From JACNIZ01 sp964344765 (GTDB lineage Bacteria; Planctomycetota; UBA1135): 64,000 bases of DNA. Under the pieces are notes generated by a model. The model saw only the letters and a list, made by a program, of their open reading frames with translations, was not told the DNA's origin and did no database searches. Location: the NCBI GenBank assembly GCA_964344765.1, contig CAYFOM010000021.1:1-64000 (forward strand). Direction: 5' to 3'. Shown piece after piece: positions 16,492 through 26,283 of this stretch (position 1 is its first letter; every line of letters starts with the position of its first letter). Both the position numbers and the translations under genes were made by a program.

Positions 16492-18738
16492 ATGTCCTCC
16501 GCCAAAATCACCTGGACCTTGATCGACGAGGCGCCTGCTCTCGCGACGCATTCTCTGCTGCCCATCCTGCAAGCCTACTCCGCCGGCACCGGGGTCGAGG
16601 TCGAGACCGCCGACATTTCGTTGGCCGGCCGCATCCTGGCCAACTTCCCGGATTCGTTGCGCGAAGATCAGCGCATTCCGGACGAGCTTGCCCGCCTGGG
16701 TGAAATGGCGAAGACGCCGGATGCGAACATCGTCAAGCTGCCGAACATTAGTGCTTCGATTCCGCAGTTGCAGGCGGCAATCGCCGAGTTGCGCGGGCAA
16801 GGTTTTGATGTGCCGGAGTATCCGGAAGAGCCGAAGACCGATGAAGAGCGCGCGTTGCAAGCACGCTTTGCCGCGGTGTTGGGTTCGGCGGTGAACCCGG
16901 TGTTGCGCGAAGGCAACTCCGACCGCCGTCCGGCTGGTGCGGTGAAGCGCTTTGCGCAAAAGAACCCGCACCGAATGATGAAAGATTGGCCCGAGTCCGG
17001 GTCGAAGGCGCGCGTGGCGCACATGAACGGCGGCGACTTTTTTGGTAGTGAAAAATCGTGCACGATGAGCGCTGCGACCGATGCGCGCATTGAGTTCGTC
17101 GGCGCCGACGGCAGCGTGAATGTGCTGAAGGATTCGGTGCCGCTGTTGGAAGGTGAAGTTTTGGATTGCTCGGTGATGAGCGCCAATGCATTGCGCGAGT
17201 TTTATGCCGAGCAAATGGCCGCCGCCAAAGCCGACGGCATTCTGTACTCGCTGCACCTGAAGTGCACGATGATGAAAGTGTCCGACCCGGTGTTGTTCGG
17301 TCACTGCGTTTCGGTTTACTTCGCCGATGCGTTGAACAAGCACGCTGATGCCTTGGCCGAGATTGGTGCCAACGTCAACAACGGTTTGGCCGACGTGATT
17401 TCAAAGTTGGATCGCTTGCCGGCCGAAAAGAAGGCCGAGATCGAAGCCGACATCTACGCTTGTTACGAGTCGGGCCCGGACCTGGCGATGGTCGATTCGC
17501 GTAAGGGCATTACCAACTTGCACGTGCCAAACGACACCATCATCGACGCGTCGATGCCGGTTGTCGTGCGCGACGGCGGCCGCATGTGGAACAAAGATGA
17601 CGGGCTGCAAGACTGCATCGCGATGGTGCCGGACCGCAGTTACGCAACCATGTATCAAGCGGTGATCGAAGACTGCCAGAAGAATGGTCAGTTCGATCCG
17701 GCGACGATGGGCAGCGTGTCTAACGTCGGCTTGATGGCGAAGAAGGCTGAAGAGTATGGTTCGCACGATAAGACTTTTATGGCGAGCGGTGCTGGAGCTA
17801 TTCGCATTGTCGATGCAGAAGGCAACACGCTGCTGGAACAAGTCGTCGAAGAAGGCGACATCTTCCGCGCCTGCCAAACCAAAGACGTTGCCATTCGCGA
17901 CTGGGTCAAGTTGGCGGTAACGCGTTCGCGTGCCTCCGGTGCGCCGGCGATTTTCTGGTTGAATGAAGAGCGCGGTCACGACGCGCAGATCATCAACAAG
18001 GTCAACGCGTACTTGCCCGATCACGACACCAGTGGTCTGGAAGTCAAAATCCTCAAGCCGGTCGATGCGATGACCTATTCGCTCGAGCGCATCCGCCGCG
18101 GCGAAGACACCATCGCCGTCACCGGCAACGTGTTACGTGATTACTTGACCGACTTGTTCCCGATTTTGGAACTGGGCACCAGTGCGCGCATGTTGTCGAT
18201 CGTGCCGCTACTGCAAGGCGGTGGTTTGTTCGAAACCGGAGCCGGTGGCTCGGCGCCGAAGCACGTGCAGCAGTTCCTGAGCGAAGGTCACTTGCGTTGG
18301 GATTCGCTGGGCGAATACTGCGCGTTGGTGCCGTCGCTGGAGAAGATTGCCGAGCAAACCGGCAATGCGCGCGCGTCAGTGTTGGCGGCGACTTTGGATG
18401 GTGCGGTTGGTCAGTATTTGGAAAACGCCAACTACCCATCGCGCAAGGTCAACGAGCTCGACAACCGCGGTTCCAGTTACTACCTGGCGCAGTACTGGGC
18501 CGCCGAACTCGCCGCGCAAAGCGACGACGCCGAATTGGCCGAGCGCTTCGCACCAGTTGCCGCCGCGTTGAAGGACAACGAAGCAACCATCTTGCAAGAA
18601 CTGCTCGACGCCCAAGGTGCACCGGTAGACATCGGCGGCTACTTCCGTCCGGATGCCGACAAGGCGCGCGCAGCGATGCGTCCAAGCGCAACGATGAATG
18701 CAATCATCGATGGTTTGCTGACTGCAGTGCCTGCATAA
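16492..18738 (+). CDS. icd2: Monomeric NADP-dependent isocitrate dehydrogenase
   Basis: A 748-residue protein, the usual length (about 740) for the monomeric IDH class, which is unrelated in size to the dimeric Icd. Motifs include NPVLREGNSDRRPAGAVK, which carries substrate-binding Ser/Asn/Arg residues, and LHLKCTMMKVSDP, VPNDTIIDASMPVV and the metal-binding region DYLTDLFPILELGTSA. It oxidatively decarboxylates isocitrate to 2-oxoglutarate with NADP+ in the cytoplasm, supplying NADPH and the TCA cycle. It appears to be monocistronic, with a -10 hexamer before it and an intrinsic terminator after it. No anomaly is seen; the identity is secure. Confidence 0.95.
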   Translation: MSSAKITWTLIDEAPALATHSLLPILQAYSAGTGVEVETADISLAGRILANFPDSLREDQRIPDELARLGEMAKTPDANIVKLPNISASIPQLQAAIAELRGQGFDVPEYPEEPKTDEERALQARFAAVLGSAVNPVLREGNSDRRPAGAVKRFAQKNPHRMMKDWPESGSKARVAHMNGGDFFGSEKSCTMSAATDARIEFVGADGSVNVLKDSVPLLEGEVLDCSVMSANALREFYAEQMAAAKADGILYSLHLKCTMMKVSDPVLFGHCVSVYFADALNKHADALAEIGANVNNGLADVISKLDRLPAEKKAEIEADIYACYESGPDLAMVDSRKGITNLHVPNDTIIDASMPVVVRDGGRMWNKDDGLQDCIAMVPDRSYATMYQAVIEDCQKNGQFDPATMGSVSNVGLMAKKAEEYGSHDKTFMASGAGAIRIVDAEGNTLLEQVVEEGDIFRACQTKDVAIRDWVKLAVTRSRASGAPAIFWLNEERGHDAQIINKVNAYLPDHDTSGLEVKILKPVDAMTYSLERIRRGEDTIAVTGNVLRDYLTDLFPILELGTSARMLSIVPLLQGGGLFETGAGGSAPKHVQQFLSEGHLRWDSLGEYCALVPSLEKIAEQTGNARASVLAATLDGAVGQYLENANYPSRKVNELDNRGSSYYLAQYWAAELAAQSDDAELAERFAPVAAALKDNEATILQELLDAQGAPVDIGGYFRPDADKARAAMRPSATMNAIIDGLLTAVPA

Positions 18739-18770
18739 ACTGGGCTTGCAAAAAACCAAAAGTTAACGCT

Positions 18771-18800
18771 AAGCTGGGGAGTCACTACTCCTCAGCTTTT
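18771..18800 (+). terminator. Intrinsic terminator of the isocitrate dehydrogenase gene
   Basis: Stem AAGCTGGGGAG (18771-18781) with CTCCTCAGCTT (18788-18798), one G-U pair, a 6-nt loop and a short T-run at 18797-18800. It begins about 33 nt after the stop. Confidence 0.75.
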
Positions 18801-20403
18801 GCATTTACTCTCTTCACAACTTCTCCTCTGCGCCACGGTTCTATCCAGTGCCGCAATCTCTTCTGCTCAAAATCCTGTTTTACTGCGTGAGCACGTAGGC
18901 GGAATTGGAAACTCGTAGGGTTACGCGGTTTCCGGGGCCGGCGACCTCAACCAAGACGGCTACGACGATGTGCTTGTAAGCGCGCCGGACACCAACGGCG
19001 AAATTGGCGCTGTGCATGCTTACTCCGGTTTAGACGGCACCTTGCTTTGGACCGCAGTCGGCGAAAGCAGCTGCGGCAAATTCGGATATGAACTCTCGCC
19101 TCTGGGCGACGTCACGCTCGACGGAATTCCTGATGTTGCTGTTTGCGCATTCGGCTATGGACCGTCCGGCAATACGCGCGGTCGGGTTTATGTTTTGGAC
19201 GGTCTCGACGGCAGCGTAATCGTCAAAATTCACGGTGACGATTCGCGCTGGCACTTGGGCCTCAGAATGGACGCAGCCGGCGATTTCAACAATGACGGTA
19301 TGCCGGACTTGATCGTCGCAACGCAACATGCGCGCACCCTTGGAAGTTCCACCGGCATCGTGCGCGTTTACTCCGGCGCAACCGGCGCACTTTTGTTCGA
19401 AGAAACCGGCTACCAAAGTCACACCAACTTCGGTTGCGACGTTTCTGCCGCCGGCGACATTAACTTTGATGGTTATGACGACATCATTGTCGGTGCCGAA
19501 GCCTACGCCTTTTTTGGGACGAGTCGAGGCGCTGCATTCATTTACTCCGGAAAAGACAGCAGCATTCTGCAAGAGTTCCATGGCGTCAATGACTTCGATT
19601 TCTTCGGTTCCAGCGTCGATGCCCAAGGCGATTGCAACGGCGATGGAATCAGCGATTTTGTCATCGGCGCTCAATTCACCGACGCCCTTGCCGACAGCGG
19701 TGGCTCGGTTCACGTTTTCTCCGGCGCGGACTGAAGCGAGCTGTTGCGGATGGACGGTCAGTACTATTACAACTGGATCGGCCGCAATGCCAAGTTCGGC
19801 GGCGATCAAAATGGCGACGGTTATGACGACGTCATTATCGGCGATTCCCGTGGTGGATTTAACGGCCACATCAACGCGACCGGGCGCGGTTATGTTCACT
19901 GTCACTCCGGGTTGGACGGTTCGTTGCTGTGGTTGCTCGACCCCGGCTCCACCGGCGATTTATTCGGATTGGATATCAGCCAAACCGGCGACACCAATGG
20001 CGACGGCGCCGATGACTTTTTAGTAGGTGCTCCGGCTTACCTTGGAAGTGACGTCGGATACGCGCATCTGTACGGCGCGTCGCAATCCGCCCATCTACTT
20101 GGCTTGTCCACACCCGATCCGGTTCACGCCGGCAGTCATGTCACACACCAAATCAGTGGCGCGCCGCAAGGAACCACGGTCACCTTACATGCAGGATCCG
20201 GCCGCGGCCCGACCTACTTGCAAACCGGTGCTCGCTTGGACATTGTCGATCCGATTGCGGTCGGGACAGGCGTTTCCAATAGCGGTCTAATCGCCAGCAT
20301 CGGCACCTACGTTCCAAGCAGCTTGACCGGATATCGTGTATGGTTGCAAGCTACCGCCGGAATCGGCTATCGCTCGAACGTCGCTTACCGCGTCATTCAG
20401 TAA
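18799..20403 (+). pseudogene. FG-GAP repeat secreted protein with two in-frame stop codons
   Basis: Together with 20407-22017 this is a tandem duplicate pair. The frame opens with a possible TTG at 18799 and a signal peptide (LLLCATVLSSAAISSAQ). It is interrupted by TAG at 18916-18918 and TGA at 19732-19734, and ends at TAA 20401-20403. Outside the stops it aligns closely with the intact paralogue: RNAKFGGDQNGDGYDDV here matches RNAKFAGDQNGDGYDDV there. The TGA falls where the paralogue has Gly in GADGSEL, and the TAG falls where it has Phe in KFGY. The start overlaps the IDH terminator and lacks a ribosome-binding site, so it may be silent. Decay after duplication is the simplest reading; consensus errors are the alternative. 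Selenocysteine is unlikely because neither position is Cys in the paralogue. Confidence 0.75.
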
Positions 20404-20406
20404 AAC

Positions 20407-22017
20407 GTGAAACTCCTCCCCTCAACCCTCCTCATTGGCGCTGCAGTTGTATGCACCGCCGCAACGGCTGCCGCGCAAAGTCCGGTACTGCTGAAACACA
20501 TCAACGGCCCGACTTACGGCAAGTTTGGTTATTCGGTTTCCGACGCCGGTGATCTGGATCAAGATGGATTCAATGACATCTTGATTGGCGCGACCGCCAT
20601 CTCGAATAACCGTGGCCAGGCTTATGCCTATTCCGGATTGACTGGCGGATTGCTGTGGACCGCCGCCGGCGAACAAGCCGACGATAGCTTCGGTTGGGAG
20701 GTGTCGCGTTTCGGCGACGTCAACGGCGACGGCTTCCCCGAGGTTGCGGTTTGTGCATTTGGCCAAAGCCCGCCGGCCAATACGCGCGGCAAGGTTTACG
20801 TGTTGTCCGGTTTGGACGGCAGCACACTGTGGTCGGTTTCCGGCGATGCGCCGTTTTGGCGATACGGCACGCGCATGGATGCAGCCGGCGATTACAACAA
20901 CGACGGCACGCCGGATTTGATTGTGGCCAGTGATGCGGCAACCATCAACGGCGACTACACCGGAATTGTTCGCGTGTACTCCGGTTCCAACGGTGCGGTG
21001 TTGTTGGAAGTTTACGGCTACAAAGACTGGAGCAACTTCGGCAGCGATGTGTCGGCGGCCGGTGACGTCAACTTTGATGGTTATGACGACATCATTGTCG
21101 GATCCGAATCCAACGATTGGTTCGGGGAAGGTCGCGGTACCGCGTATGTGTTCTCCGGTGCGGACAACAGCATCTTGGAATTATTCGTCGGCACCGACGA
21201 TTACGATTTCCATGGTGCCAGTGTCGATGGCCAAGCCGATTGCAACGGCGACGGCATTGCTGATTATTTAGTCGGTTCCAAATACACCAGTGTATTTGCC
21301 GATGACGGCGGCTCGATCCACGTCTACTCCGGTGCCGACGGCAGTGAGCTGTGGCGCGTCGACGGCCAGTACTTCCACAACGTTATTGGCCGCAACGCCA
21401 AGTTCGCCGGCGATCAAAACGGCGATGGCTACGACGACGTGTTGGTCGGCAATTATCGCGGCGGTTACGACGGCAACATCAACGACCCCGGACGCGGTTA
21501 TGTGTACTGCTATTCCGGAGTCGACGGTTCGTTGCTGTGGTTGCTCGACCCTGGCGTGACCGGTGATATGTTTGGTTTTGATATCAGCATGGTCGGCGAT
21601 ACCAACGGCGATGGTGCCGATGATTTCATTGTTGGCGCACCGGCTTATGGAACGTCGGGAACTGGTGATGGCTACGTCAACGTATATGGCGCGCCGTTTT
21701 CGTCGCAGGATTTGTACATGCTGACTCCGCAACCGTTGGTGTCGGGCACTAAGGCGATTCATTGGGTGAATAACGCCAAGTACAACTCGCACGTCACTCT
21801 TTATGCCGGCGTTGGGCGCGAACCGACTTTCTTGTCGCACGGCATTCGTTTGGACATCATGAATCCCGTACCCATTGCCGGCGGCGTCGCCAATGCCAAC
21901 GACACCGCGCGCATTGCGACGTGGATTCGTCCGGGCTTGGCCGGTTATAAGGTTTGGCTGCAGGCGGCGTCGGGTTTGGGCAAACGCTCGAATGTGAACT
22001 TCCGCGTGATTCAATAA
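20407..22017 (+). CDS. Secreted FG-GAP repeat beta-propeller protein
   Basis: A 536-residue protein starting at GTG 20407, just 3 nt after the stop of its broken twin (MKLLPSTLLIGAAVVC, signal peptide ending near TAAAQ). About seven FG-GAP repeats follow, each with a calcium-binding-like D-x-D/N-x-D-G-x-x-D loop (GDVNGDGFPEVAVCA, GDQNGDGYDDVLVGN) and a V-Y-S-G strand. Residues 435-536 form a C-terminal beta domain ending in R-V-I-Q, conserved in the twin. It should fold as an integrin-alpha-like propeller outside the cytoplasm, with adhesive or ligand-binding function. No substrate is evident. Confidence 0.85.
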   Translation: MKLLPSTLLIGAAVVCTAATAAAQSPVLLKHINGPTYGKFGYSVSDAGDLDQDGFNDILIGATAISNNRGQAYAYSGLTGGLLWTAAGEQADDSFGWEVSRFGDVNGDGFPEVAVCAFGQSPPANTRGKVYVLSGLDGSTLWSVSGDAPFWRYGTRMDAAGDYNNDGTPDLIVASDAATINGDYTGIVRVYSGSNGAVLLEVYGYKDWSNFGSDVSAAGDVNFDGYDDIIVGSESNDWFGEGRGTAYVFSGADNSILELFVGTDDYDFHGASVDGQADCNGDGIADYLVGSKYTSVFADDGGSIHVYSGADGSELWRVDGQYFHNVIGRNAKFAGDQNGDGYDDVLVGNYRGGYDGNINDPGRGYVYCYSGVDGSLLWLLDPGVTGDMFGFDISMVGDTNGDGADDFIVGAPAYGTSGTGDGYVNVYGAPFSSQDLYMLTPQPLVSGTKAIHWVNNAKYNSHVTLYAGVGREPTFLSHGIRLDIMNPVPIAGGVANANDTARIATWIRPGLAGYKVWLQAASGLGKRSNVNFRVIQ

Positions 22018-22062
22018 CCGCAGTTAGACTGAACAGGTCCCTTGTCCCCTCCAAATTGACCT

Positions 22063-24575
22063 GTGATAGGAATTCGCAAATTTGCCCCCCTGCTCTTCCT
22101 CCCGATTTTGGCAGTTTCAGCCACTGCCCAGGAAGGAGTGGAAGAACGCCTGGATCAAATCCTGAAGCGGCTGGAACGGCTGGAATCCTCGCTGGACAAG
22201 ATAGTTACGGCGCATGGTGAGGATTTAGCGCTGGATTCTGCCACTGACCCTGTAGCAGATGCCGCAACCGATCCAGCGCTGCGATTGCAGTGGTATGCCG
22301 AGCATGAAAGCTTGGCCGCCGATCCGGATTTAAAGGATCGCAATTGGCACTTCCTCGGACCGAAGAACATCTCCGGCCGCGTGACCGACGTCGCCGTGGA
22401 AACGCCGCGCGGCAAAACCTATGCGATGTCCGTGGCCACCGCATCGGGGGGTGTGTGGAAGACTGAAAACGAAGGCGTGAAGTGGACGCCGGTTTTCGAA
22501 AACGCCGCGACTCAGTCCATCGGCGACGTGACTTTGGCGCCGTCGGATCAGCAACAGGTTTGGATCGGTACCGGCGAACCCAACATCTTCCGCAGTTCGA
22601 TGGCGGGTTGTGGTGTTTATAAATCGAACGACGGCGGCGCGACTTGGGAGCATAAAGGGCTGGCGGCAACGCACACCATTGCGCGCATTTTGGTGCACCC
22701 AACCAACCCCGACATCGTTTACGTAGCCGCGTCCGGTCATGAATGGACAGATAACCCCGAGCGCGGTGTTTATCGCACCACCGACGGCGGCGAAACTTGG
22801 GAGTTGGTGCTGTTCATCAGCGAACAAACCGGCGCGATCGATTTGGCGATGGATCCGGTCAAGCCGGAGATTCTTTATGCGTCGACTTGGCAGCGCAAGC
22901 GTTTGCGTTGGAACGACCCGCGCACTTTCCCGGACCATAGTGAAAGTGGAATTTGGCGCACCACCGATGGAGGCGATCATTGGGAGAACGCCTCGATTGG
23001 ATTGCCCGAGCCTCATCATCGTGGGCGCATCGGCATCGATGTCGCCGCGTCGAATCCGAATGTTGTTTACGCGTTTGTCGACAACTACGAACTGCAGGAA
23101 GTTAAAGAAGGCGAAGGCGGCAAAGACGCATATGGGCGTGATCGCAAAGGCCGAATTAAAGGTGCCGAGGTTTATCGTTCGGATGACCGCGCGCAAACTT
23201 GGCGCAAGGTGAGTAAGTCGGACGACTACATGGCGAACATTGGTTCGACTTATGGTTGGGTGTTTGGGCAAATGCGCGTCGACCCCAATGATGAAGACAC
23301 GATTTACATCATGGGTTTGTCGTTGAATGTTTCCAACGATGCCGGCCAGAGCTTCCGTCGTTTGGGCGGCATGCACGCCGACCATCATGGTTTGTGGATC
23401 GATCCGCAGAATTCGGATTACTTGGTCAATGCCAACGATGGCGGCGTCAACATTTCTTACGACGGCGGCAAGAGCTGGCGATTGTTCACCGATAATTTGC
23501 CGGTGGTGCAGTTTTATAACGTTGGTTACGACATGGCCGAGCCGTTTCACGTTTATGGATCCATTCAGGACCACGGCAGTCGCAAAGGCGTGGTCAATGT
23601 GAATGCGATTCGACCGAAGACGGAAGATGGTGAAGGTCGTCGGCGTCGTTGGCGTCGGCCTAGTGCGGCGACGGATTGGGATTACACTGCTGGTGGCGAA
23701 GCCAGTTATCACGCGATTGACCCGAGCAATCCCAACACGCTTTATTACGCCGGATTTTATGGAAGCATTGGTCGCACCGATCAAGAAAGTGGCGAGCGTG
23801 CGCGGCTTAAGTTAGAGACTGGTGAAGAAGGCGCCGAAGTGCGCGGTCAGTGGTTAGCGCCGTTCATCATTTCGCCGCATAACCCGCGGGTGATTTATCA
23901 CGGCATGAATCGCGTGTTCCGGTCGATGGATCAAGGCAAAAACTTCACCGCGATTAGTCCCACCTCAGCCGCAACTTGGCCGAGGAAAAAGGTGACATTC
24001 CGTTCCAAACCATCACGTCGATTTCGGAATCGCCGTTTGAGTTCGGCCGCATCTTTGCCGGCACCGACGACGGTTTGCTGCACGTGACTTTTGACAGCGG
24101 CAAAACCTGGCAGCGCATTGACGGCGGTTTGAAGCCTGACCGCTGGATCTCGCGAGTGATCGCGTCGAAGTGGACCGACGGCGTTGTTTATGCCGCGCAA
24201 AACGGCAAGCGTTGGGATGACCTCGCTGCATACCTGTGGAAGTCCGAAGACAACGGCCAAACCTGGACCAGTATCGCCGAAGGCTTGCCCGGCGCGCCGG
24301 TGAATGTGGTGCGTGAAGATCCGCGCGATGAAAACGTGCTTTATGCAGGCACCGATTTGGGTGTTTACGTCAGCCGTGATCGCGGCGCCAGTTGGAAGGT
24401 CATCGGCAGCAAACTTCCTACTACTTATGTGCATGATCTGATCATTCACCCGCGCGATGAAATCATGGTCATCGCCACCCACGGCCGCGGCATGTGGGCG
24501 TTGGATGTGCAGCCGCCCGCCGAGGAGGTCGAAGAAGAGAAGGCCGATAAGGCTTCCGAAAGCAAAGACGTTTAA
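22063..24575 (+). pseudogene. VPS10/sortilin-like BNR-repeat exported protein with a one-base frameshift
   Basis: GTG 22063 opens a signal peptide (RKFAPLLFLPILAVSATAQ). Next come a short coiled-coil-like segment (LDQILKRLERLESSLDKI) and many BNR/Asp-box repeats (S-D-G-G-A-T-W, TTDGGETWE, SHDxGxSF types) of the VPS10/sortilin N-terminal propeller class. The frame breaks at about 23961: restoring one base in CCC-ACC (to CCCGACC) gives P-D-L-S-R-N-L-A-E-E-K-G-D-I-P and continues without a stop to 24575. The intact protein would have 838 residues. It ends with an acidic/Lys tail (EEVEEEKADKASESKDV). Homologues are periplasmic glycosidase-like or ligand-binding proteins. The single-base loss could be real or a consensus error. 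Confidence 0.78.
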
Positions 24576-24618
24576 CCCGGATGTGCTGCGCGAAGGCCTG
24601 TTAGGATCGGCAGGTCAA

Positions 24619-26283
24619 ATGCTCATGATTGTGCGCCCAACTTCCATTCTTGCCGCGATTGCTTTCAGCTGCTTCGCGGCTTCCGGCCTAGCTGCTCAGA
24701 AAGATGCTCGGTCATCTCATGAGCAGCGGCTGCAAGAGATTGCCACGATGCAAACCGTTGCCGAAAGCAGCGACTGGCGGGCGACGTCGACGCATGCGCA
24801 GGTAATGGATTTTTGTGAGCAAATCACCAAGCGGTCGCCGTTGGTGAATATGGTCGAGGTTGGCAAAACCAAAGAGGGGCGTTCGCTACCCATTTTGATA
24901 TTGGCCGATCCGCCGGTGGCCAAGCCGGAAGATGTCGGTGATCGATTGGTGGCTTTTGCTTGGGCCGGAATTCACGCTGGCGAGGTTTGCGGCAAGCCGG
25001 CGACGTTGATGTTGGCGCGCGAGATTGCAAGTCGACCGGATCATCCGTTGTTGGAAAATTTAGTTGTGGTGTTCATGCCATTGCTAAACGCCGACGGCAA
25101 CGACCGTATGAGTCCGGATAACCGACCCGGTCAACTGGGGCCGGTGGAAGGAATGGGCACGCGTCGCAACGCCGATAACCTGAACATCAACCGCGACTTC
25201 ACCAAGCTGGAAACTTTAGAAGGTCAGGCAATCGCCAAAGTAATTCGCGAATGGCAACCGGCGGTGGCGATGGATTTGCATACAACGAATGGTTCGCAGC
25301 ATCGCTACGTGATTACTTACGATGGCCAGCGCCATCCTGAATGCGATCCGGCGCTGACCAAGCTGACGCGCGAACGCATGTTGCCGAAGGTAGGTGAACG
25401 CTTGGAAGAGAGCACCGGTTATCACTCGTTCTGGTATGGAAACTTCCGCAATCAGAATAAGGAGTGGATTTCATACCCGGGACTGCCGCGATACAGCACG
25501 CACTTTCTAGGTTTTCATCACACCATTGGAATTCTCTCGGAAGCTTATTCCTACGCGCCGTACAAAGACCGAGTATTAGGCACGCGCGCTTTTGTTTTGC
25601 ATTGTTTCGAGTGGGTGTCCGATCACGCCAACGAAGTGCGCGACACCATTGCCGCTGCCCGCCAACGCGCGATCGACCTAGGCAACAATCCCGGACCCAA
25701 CAACCTAGTTGCACTTCGCCACGAGCTGCAGTTGTCTGAACAAAAGCACACGGTGCTGGGATACGTCAAAGGTGGCGGACCAAAGAAAGAAATCAAAGAT
25801 CCCCAGGACTATCAATCCATGTGCAACGACAAGGTCGTCACTCTGCATTCGGTGACGCGTCCCTGGGCATATGTTTTGCGAGGTGACCAGCAGGAGGTCA
25901 TCGCCAACTTACGCCACCACGGCATACAGATGGAAGTGCTGATCGAAGGTGATAACTATCACGCCGAAGCCTACAAAGTGGAGTCTTACTCCAAATCGAA
26001 GCGCAAATATGAAGGCCACCTTCCTGCAGCGATCAAGGTGGAAGTTGACGGAGAGTACAAACCAGGTGCTGCACCTAGCTGGGAAGTAGTAGAAGGCGAT
26101 ATCGTCATTCGCACTGCCCAACCACTAGGTTCGTTGGCTGCATTTCTGCTTGAACCGGAATCCGAAGATGGTTTGTGCTACTGGAACTACTTCGACGATG
26201 ATCTCGAGCATGGCTGGGGCCTATATCCAGTTTTCCGAGTCATGACCCCGCAAGACTGGAAAACAAAACCGCTAGTCGACTAA
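24619..26283 (+). CDS. Exported M14-family zinc carboxypeptidase-like protein
   Basis: A 554-residue protein when started at ATG 24619 (MLMIVRPTSILAAIAF). The frame is open further up, but that part overlaps the preceding gene. The signal peptide ends near GLAAQ. The peptidase M14 domain spans about residues 55-365: the zinc ligands fit H119-A-G-E122 and H221 (DLHTTNG), and the catalytic Glu fits E308 (GILSEAYSY). TRRNADNLNINRD supplies the substrate-carboxylate Arg/Asn region. A C-terminal beta-rich domain (about 440-554) is typical of Planctomycetes and Bacteroidetes relatives. It should hydrolyse C-terminal residues from peptides outside the cytoplasm. It starts 43 nt after the VPS10-like gene, and its 3' end overlaps the convergent PD40 gene by 4 nt. 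Confidence 0.87.
   Translation: MLMIVRPTSILAAIAFSCFAASGLAAQKDARSSHEQRLQEIATMQTVAESSDWRATSTHAQVMDFCEQITKRSPLVNMVEVGKTKEGRSLPILILADPPVAKPEDVGDRLVAFAWAGIHAGEVCGKPATLMLAREIASRPDHPLLENLVVVFMPLLNADGNDRMSPDNRPGQLGPVEGMGTRRNADNLNINRDFTKLETLEGQAIAKVIREWQPAVAMDLHTTNGSQHRYVITYDGQRHPECDPALTKLTRERMLPKVGERLEESTGYHSFWYGNFRNQNKEWISYPGLPRYSTHFLGFHHTIGILSEAYSYAPYKDRVLGTRAFVLHCFEWVSDHANEVRDTIAAARQRAIDLGNNPGPNNLVALRHELQLSEQKHTVLGYVKGGGPKKEIKDPQDYQSMCNDKVVTLHSVTRPWAYVLRGDQQEVIANLRHHGIQMEVLIEGDNYHAEAYKVESYSKSKRKYEGHLPAAIKVEVDGEYKPGAAPSWEVVEGDIVIRTAQPLGSLAAFLLEPESEDGLCYWNYFDDDLEHGWGLYPVFRVMTPQDWKTKPLVD

Noticed and set aside
19732..19734. TGA in the first tandem FG-GAP gene as a further selenocysteine, or as Gly as in code 25
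   Set aside because: The paralogue has Gly there, no Cys or redox motif is near, and the same gene also has a TAG; decay or a base error is simpler.
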